Made by a program: the position numbers and the translations under genes
NCBI RefSeq assembly: GCF_008727875.1
Contig: NZ_VTWS01000004.1
Location: 558,001-622,000, forward strand
Length of the DNA stretch: 64,000 nucleotides
Reading direction: 5' to 3'
From: Larkinella humicola
Lineage (GTDB): Bacteria > Bacteroidota > Bacteroidia > Cytophagales > Spirosomataceae
Part shown: positions 61,243 to 64,000 of the stretch, piece after piece
Layout of the letters: each line of letters starts with the position of its first letter
How positions within the stretch are numbered: the first letter of the stretch is position 1
The notes under the pieces: model-generated
The model's input: only the letters and a program-made list of their open reading frames with translations
Database searches by the model: none
What the model was told of the DNA's origin: nothing

Positions 61243-63159
61243 ATGACAAAACAACGCATTCGCTGGATTGCCGTGTTGATGACGGTAGGTTTGCTGGGCC
61301 TGATTTCGCTGCAACTCTACTGGATCGACAATGCGCTGTCGTTGCAGAAAGAACAGTTTGATTATAAAGTGACCGATGGGTTGCAGGAAGTGGTGCGGAC
61401 ATTGGAACGGAAGGAAATTCTGTATCTGGCCCGCCAGCGCATGAACCAGCAGCAGCAGCAACGGCAGCTCATCGCCATCTCCCGGCCCACGGTTGCAGCA
61501 CAGTCCTTGAACAACCGTGACCAACTGGCCAAAGCCGCCAGCCGGTTTTCTAGAAAAAACCGTAAGGAATCGTATGCGGCCAACCCGCCGAACGAAACCA
61601 AACCGGTGGTATCTGAACCGGAAAGCACAAATGGCACGGTTCCGGTGAAAGTCTGGCAACAAACGCAGGTTTCGCCATCGGACGCCTTTCAATCGGATGT
61701 TCAGAAGTTATCGGAAGTTCAGCAGCGGCATTTTGAAGACCTGGTTCGGCAGCAGGATGCTCTGGGCCCCGACGAACTCTGGGATTTGCAACTGCAACAG
61801 CAACGGCATTTCAATACGCTGGTTGATCAGGTGTTCGAACGCCAGTTGCGGTTAATGTATGCCCAGCCTGACAGCGTGTTGGTAGTGCAAAAACCGCTGA
61901 AAAAAGAACAGCTTGTCCGCAAACTGCGACCCAAACGGAAAGTGCCGGTGCCACCAGCTCCGACCGTAGCGGTTTCCAGTTCTACAGTGGGCTTGCAGAA
62001 AGTGGAACAGCAATCGGAAATGGTCAAAGGCGTGGTGCGGGATCTGCTGTTTGCCAGTCGTCCCATCGAGAGCCGCATCAACCGGACTTTGCTGGATTCG
62101 CTGTTGAAAGAGTCCATTGCCGAGCGAGGCATCACTATCCCGTTTGAATATGGCGTGCGGACCAACGTGGGCATGGGGCTGGACAAACCGCAACTGCTGT
62201 TTGCGTCGCATTCGGACAACCAGATGCAGGGGAAAAAGAAGATTTACAAAGCCGTGTTGTTTCCGAACAACTTTCTGGAAAAGGGTAATTACGTTTACGT
62301 CTATTTTCCCGATCAGCAGCAGTTTATTCTGCGAAAAATGAGTGCGATTCTGGCGGGTTCGGCGGTGCTGGTGCTGGTTATTATGGCCTGTTTTTACATC
62401 GCCATCAACACCATCATGCGTCAGAAAAAACTCGCCGACATCAAGAATGACTTTATCAATAACATGACCCACGAGTTCAAAACGCCGATTTCGACCATCT
62501 CGCTGGCGGTGGAAATGGCGCAGGAACAACTCAGCCACGGAATTGAGAGGTCAGAAGAACCGGCCACGCGCCTGACCCGCTACATGGGCATCATCCGCGA
62601 CGAAACCCGGCGGTTGGGGACACACGTGGAGAAAGTGTTGCAGATGGCGCTGCTCGACCGGGCTACGGCCGGAAAAGGAGCGGTGAAGCTCAAGCTCTCG
62701 TCGGTTAATATTCACGATGCTATCGGCAATGTCTTGAATACGATCGGGTTGCAAATCGAACAAAAAGAAGGCGAAGTTCACCTGGATTTTGAAGCCGCCG
62801 AGGAGATTGTGGAAGCCGATGAACTCCACCTGAGCAATATTCTGTATAACCTGCTCGACAATGCCATTAAATATTCGCCCGAAAAACCGGATATTACCAT
62901 TCGAACGCGGAACGTGGAAAATGGCGTGAGTATTACCGTCGCCGACCACGGCATTGGCATGACGAAAGACCAGGTCAGCCGGATTTTCGAGAAGTTTTAT
63001 CGCGTTCCGACGGGGAACCTGCACGATGTCAAAGGCTTTGGCCTGGGGCTGAGTTACGTCAAGAAAATGGTTGAAGAACACCACGGTTCCATTCGGGTTG
63101 ACAGCCAGTTGGGAAAAGGAAGTTCTTTTGAGTTAGTTTTGCCATACCAACACACCTAA
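61243..63159 (+). CDS. sensor histidine kinase
   Basis: The 638-residue protein has a first transmembrane helix (about 8-27), a long periplasmic sensor region (about 28-362) rich in Gln and basic residues, and a second helix (about 367-388). The HisKA dimer domain carries the phospho-acceptor His in NMTHEFKTPIST (about 410). The catalytic domain shows N box NLLDNAIKYS, G1 DHGIGM, F box FEKFYRV and G2 GFGLGLSYV. It probably phosphorylates the response regulator encoded 107 bases downstream. The ligand is unknown. A 31-bp hairpin separates the two genes. Confidence 0.93.
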   Translation: MTKQRIRWIAVLMTVGLLGLISLQLYWIDNALSLQKEQFDYKVTDGLQEVVRTLERKEILYLARQRMNQQQQQRQLIAISRPTVAAQSLNNRDQLAKAASRFSRKNRKESYAANPPNETKPVVSEPESTNGTVPVKVWQQTQVSPSDAFQSDVQKLSEVQQRHFEDLVRQQDALGPDELWDLQLQQQRHFNTLVDQVFERQLRLMYAQPDSVLVVQKPLKKEQLVRKLRPKRKVPVPPAPTVAVSSSTVGLQKVEQQSEMVKGVVRDLLFASRPIESRINRTLLDSLLKESIAERGITIPFEYGVRTNVGMGLDKPQLLFASHSDNQMQGKKKIYKAVLFPNNFLEKGNYVYVYFPDQQQFILRKMSAILAGSAVLVLVIMACFYIAINTIMRQKKLADIKNDFINNMTHEFKTPISTISLAVEMAQEQLSHGIERSEEPATRLTRYMGIIRDETRRLGTHVEKVLQMALLDRATAGKGAVKLKLSSVNIHDAIGNVLNTIGLQIEQKEGEVHLDFEAAEEIVEADELHLSNILYNLLDNAIKYSPEKPDITIRTRNVENGVSITVADHGIGMTKDQVSRIFEKFYRVPTGNLHDVKGFGLGLSYVKKMVEEHHGSIRVDSQLGKGSSFELVLPYQHT

Positions 63160-63171
63160 ACGCTCCGCTCA

Positions 63172-63246
63172 CCTCTGATTTTCTCTGATCAACTCTGTGT
63201 AACAATTTAAAGCTATTACACAGAGTTGATCAGGGGAAATCAGAGG
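63172..63246 (+). repeat. 31-bp hairpin between kinase and regulator genes
   Basis: Arms at 63172-63202 and 63216-63246 are complementary over 31 bases with two G-U pairs around a 13-base loop. The hairpin starts 12 bases after the kinase stop and ends 20 bases before the regulator ATG. No T-run follows, so it probably affects mRNA processing or the ratio of the two proteins. Confidence 0.75.
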
Positions 63247-63266
63247 TTATCAGGGGAAAATATACA

Positions 63267-63947
63267 ATGCCTAAACTCTTACTGGTTGAAGATGACCCGA
63301 ATCTGGGAATGTTGCTGCAGGAATACCTGAACTCGAAAGGATATGATACCGACTTGGCTATCGATGGCAATCAGGGCTGGCAGCGGTTTGTCGATCATGC
63401 CTATGATCTGTGTCTCTTTGATGTGATGCTCCCGAAAAAGGACGGTTTTTCACTGGCGAAAGAAGTCCGGATGTCAGGCCGGGATGTGCCCATTATTTTC
63501 CTGACCGCCAAGTCGATGAAGGAAGACACCATTCAGGGATTCCGGATCGGGGCCGATGACTACATGACCAAACCGTTCAGCATGGAAGAGTTGCTGCTGC
63601 GGATTCAGGCCATTCTCCGGCGGTATCACAAAACCGAAGAAATGCAGCAACCGGCCACCTACCAGATTGGCTCTTTTTCGTTCGATTTTGCCCACCAGCT
63701 TCTCACCCGCAACGGAACCGACGTCAAACTGACCAGCAAAGAATCTGCCCTGCTCAAATTGTTCGCCCAGAACAAAAACCAGCCGCTCAGTCGGAGTTTT
63801 GCCCTCAAACTCATCTGGGGTGATGATTCGTATTTCAACGCCCGCAGCATGGACGTTTACATCACCAAGCTCCGGAAATACCTGAAGGAGGATGAGTCGG
63901 TGCAGATCGTCAACCTGCACGGCGAAGGATTTAAACTCATGGCGTAA
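63267..63947 (+). CDS. OmpR/PhoB-family response regulator
   Basis: The 226-residue protein has an N-terminal receiver domain with acidic pocket EDDPN near the start, phospho-acceptor Asp in LCLFDVMLP (about 52), Thr in IIFLTAKS and Lys in DDYMTKPFS. The C-terminal winged-helix DNA-binding domain (about 130-226) shows LTSKESALLKLFAQ, RSFALKLIWGD and the wing region MDVYITKLRKYL. It forms a two-component pair with the kinase just upstream. Targets are unknown. Confidence 0.94.
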   Translation: MPKLLLVEDDPNLGMLLQEYLNSKGYDTDLAIDGNQGWQRFVDHAYDLCLFDVMLPKKDGFSLAKEVRMSGRDVPIIFLTAKSMKEDTIQGFRIGADDYMTKPFSMEELLLRIQAILRRYHKTEEMQQPATYQIGSFSFDFAHQLLTRNGTDVKLTSKESALLKLFAQNKNQPLSRSFALKLIWGDDSYFNARSMDVYITKLRKYLKEDESVQIVNLHGEGFKLMA

Positions 63948-63960
63948 CGTTTCGGTGTGC

Positions 63961-63968
63961 TATCTTTG
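63961..63968 (+). promoter_or_regulatory. Bacteroidota -7 box (TATCTTTG)
   Basis: TATCTTTG matches TAnnTTTG and lies 21 bases before ATG 63990. It probably drives the gene that leaves the right edge. The -33 element is not clear. Confidence 0.45.
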
Positions 63969-63989
63969 CAGTCAGAAACCAATTGCGTT

Positions 63990-64000
63990 ATGCTACGAAG
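63990..64000 (+). CDS. start of a gene cut off by the right edge
   Basis: Only ATG CTA CGA is visible (Met-Leu-Arg). Support comes from the TATCTTTG box 21 bases upstream and the lack of another feature. No function can be given. Confidence 0.35.

Overview
The window looks like chromosomal DNA of a Bacteroidota, most likely order Cytophagales near Spirosoma/Larkinella. The evidence is protein repertoire and expression signals: type IX secretion (T9SS) C-terminal signals of types A and B, a TonB-dependent receptor with a carboxypeptidase-like N-terminal domain, many genes without a Shine-Dalgarno, several TAnnTTTG promoter boxes, and intergenic palindromes. No phage, integrase, transposase or CRISPR array was seen. 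Gene density is high and most genes lie on the minus strand.

Layout. 1-9.7 kb: partial methionine aminotransferase, a giant SGNH/PVC-dehydrogenase/HEAT/cupredoxin protein, a type B T9SS cargo, a 2-hydroxyacid dehydrogenase and a YheT-type hydrolase. 9.7-14.2 kb: small membrane proteins, lipoproteins and a MutS-like ATPase. 14.2-18.0 kb: a family 2A encapsulin operon with shell, cysteine desulfurase cargo carrying a long repetitive N-terminal extension, and serine O-acetyltransferase; as given, the shell gene has a one-base frameshift. 18.3-22.7 kb: P-type cation ATPase, small membrane proteins, GNAT. 22.7-29.2 kb: a surface-glycan cluster (two GT2, PhyH-like dioxygenase, five-bladed propeller glycosidase-like protein, GT-C membrane enzyme, CDP-sugar epimerase). 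29.4-34.1 kb: small lipoprotein, PepF, PaaE-like reductase, GT4. 34.6-41.0 kb: a 2145-residue T9SS surface protein. 41.1-45.1 kb: sugar kinase, cytochrome b5-like protein, lipoprotein, ThiL, mannose-1-phosphate guanylyltransferase. 45.5-50.5 kb: TonB-dependent receptor, a CarH-type B12 photoreceptor repressor next to a CruF-like carotenoid gene, and tRNA-His. 50.6-64 kb: Mn-type SOD, TadA, a 1464-residue T9SS repeat protein, a GH3/beta-lactamase-like fusion, small secreted proteins and a histidine kinase/response regulator pair.

How genes work together. The encapsulin operon points to sulfur mobilisation and storage: the acetyltransferase starts cysteine synthesis, the desulfurase takes sulfur from cysteine, and the shell encloses the desulfurase. 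CarH plus CruF suggests light-controlled carotenoid synthesis. The glycan cluster, the guanylyltransferase and the GT4 probably feed cell-surface polysaccharide, while the large T9SS proteins form the surface layer.

The most notable observations are the frameshifted encapsulin shell with its tandem-repeat cargo domain and an intercistronic hairpin, the CarH Wx9EH signature beside a carotenoid gene, a family of ATGATGAA-type hairpins after gene ends, and two terminator-like hairpins that end only 12-14 nt before start codons.
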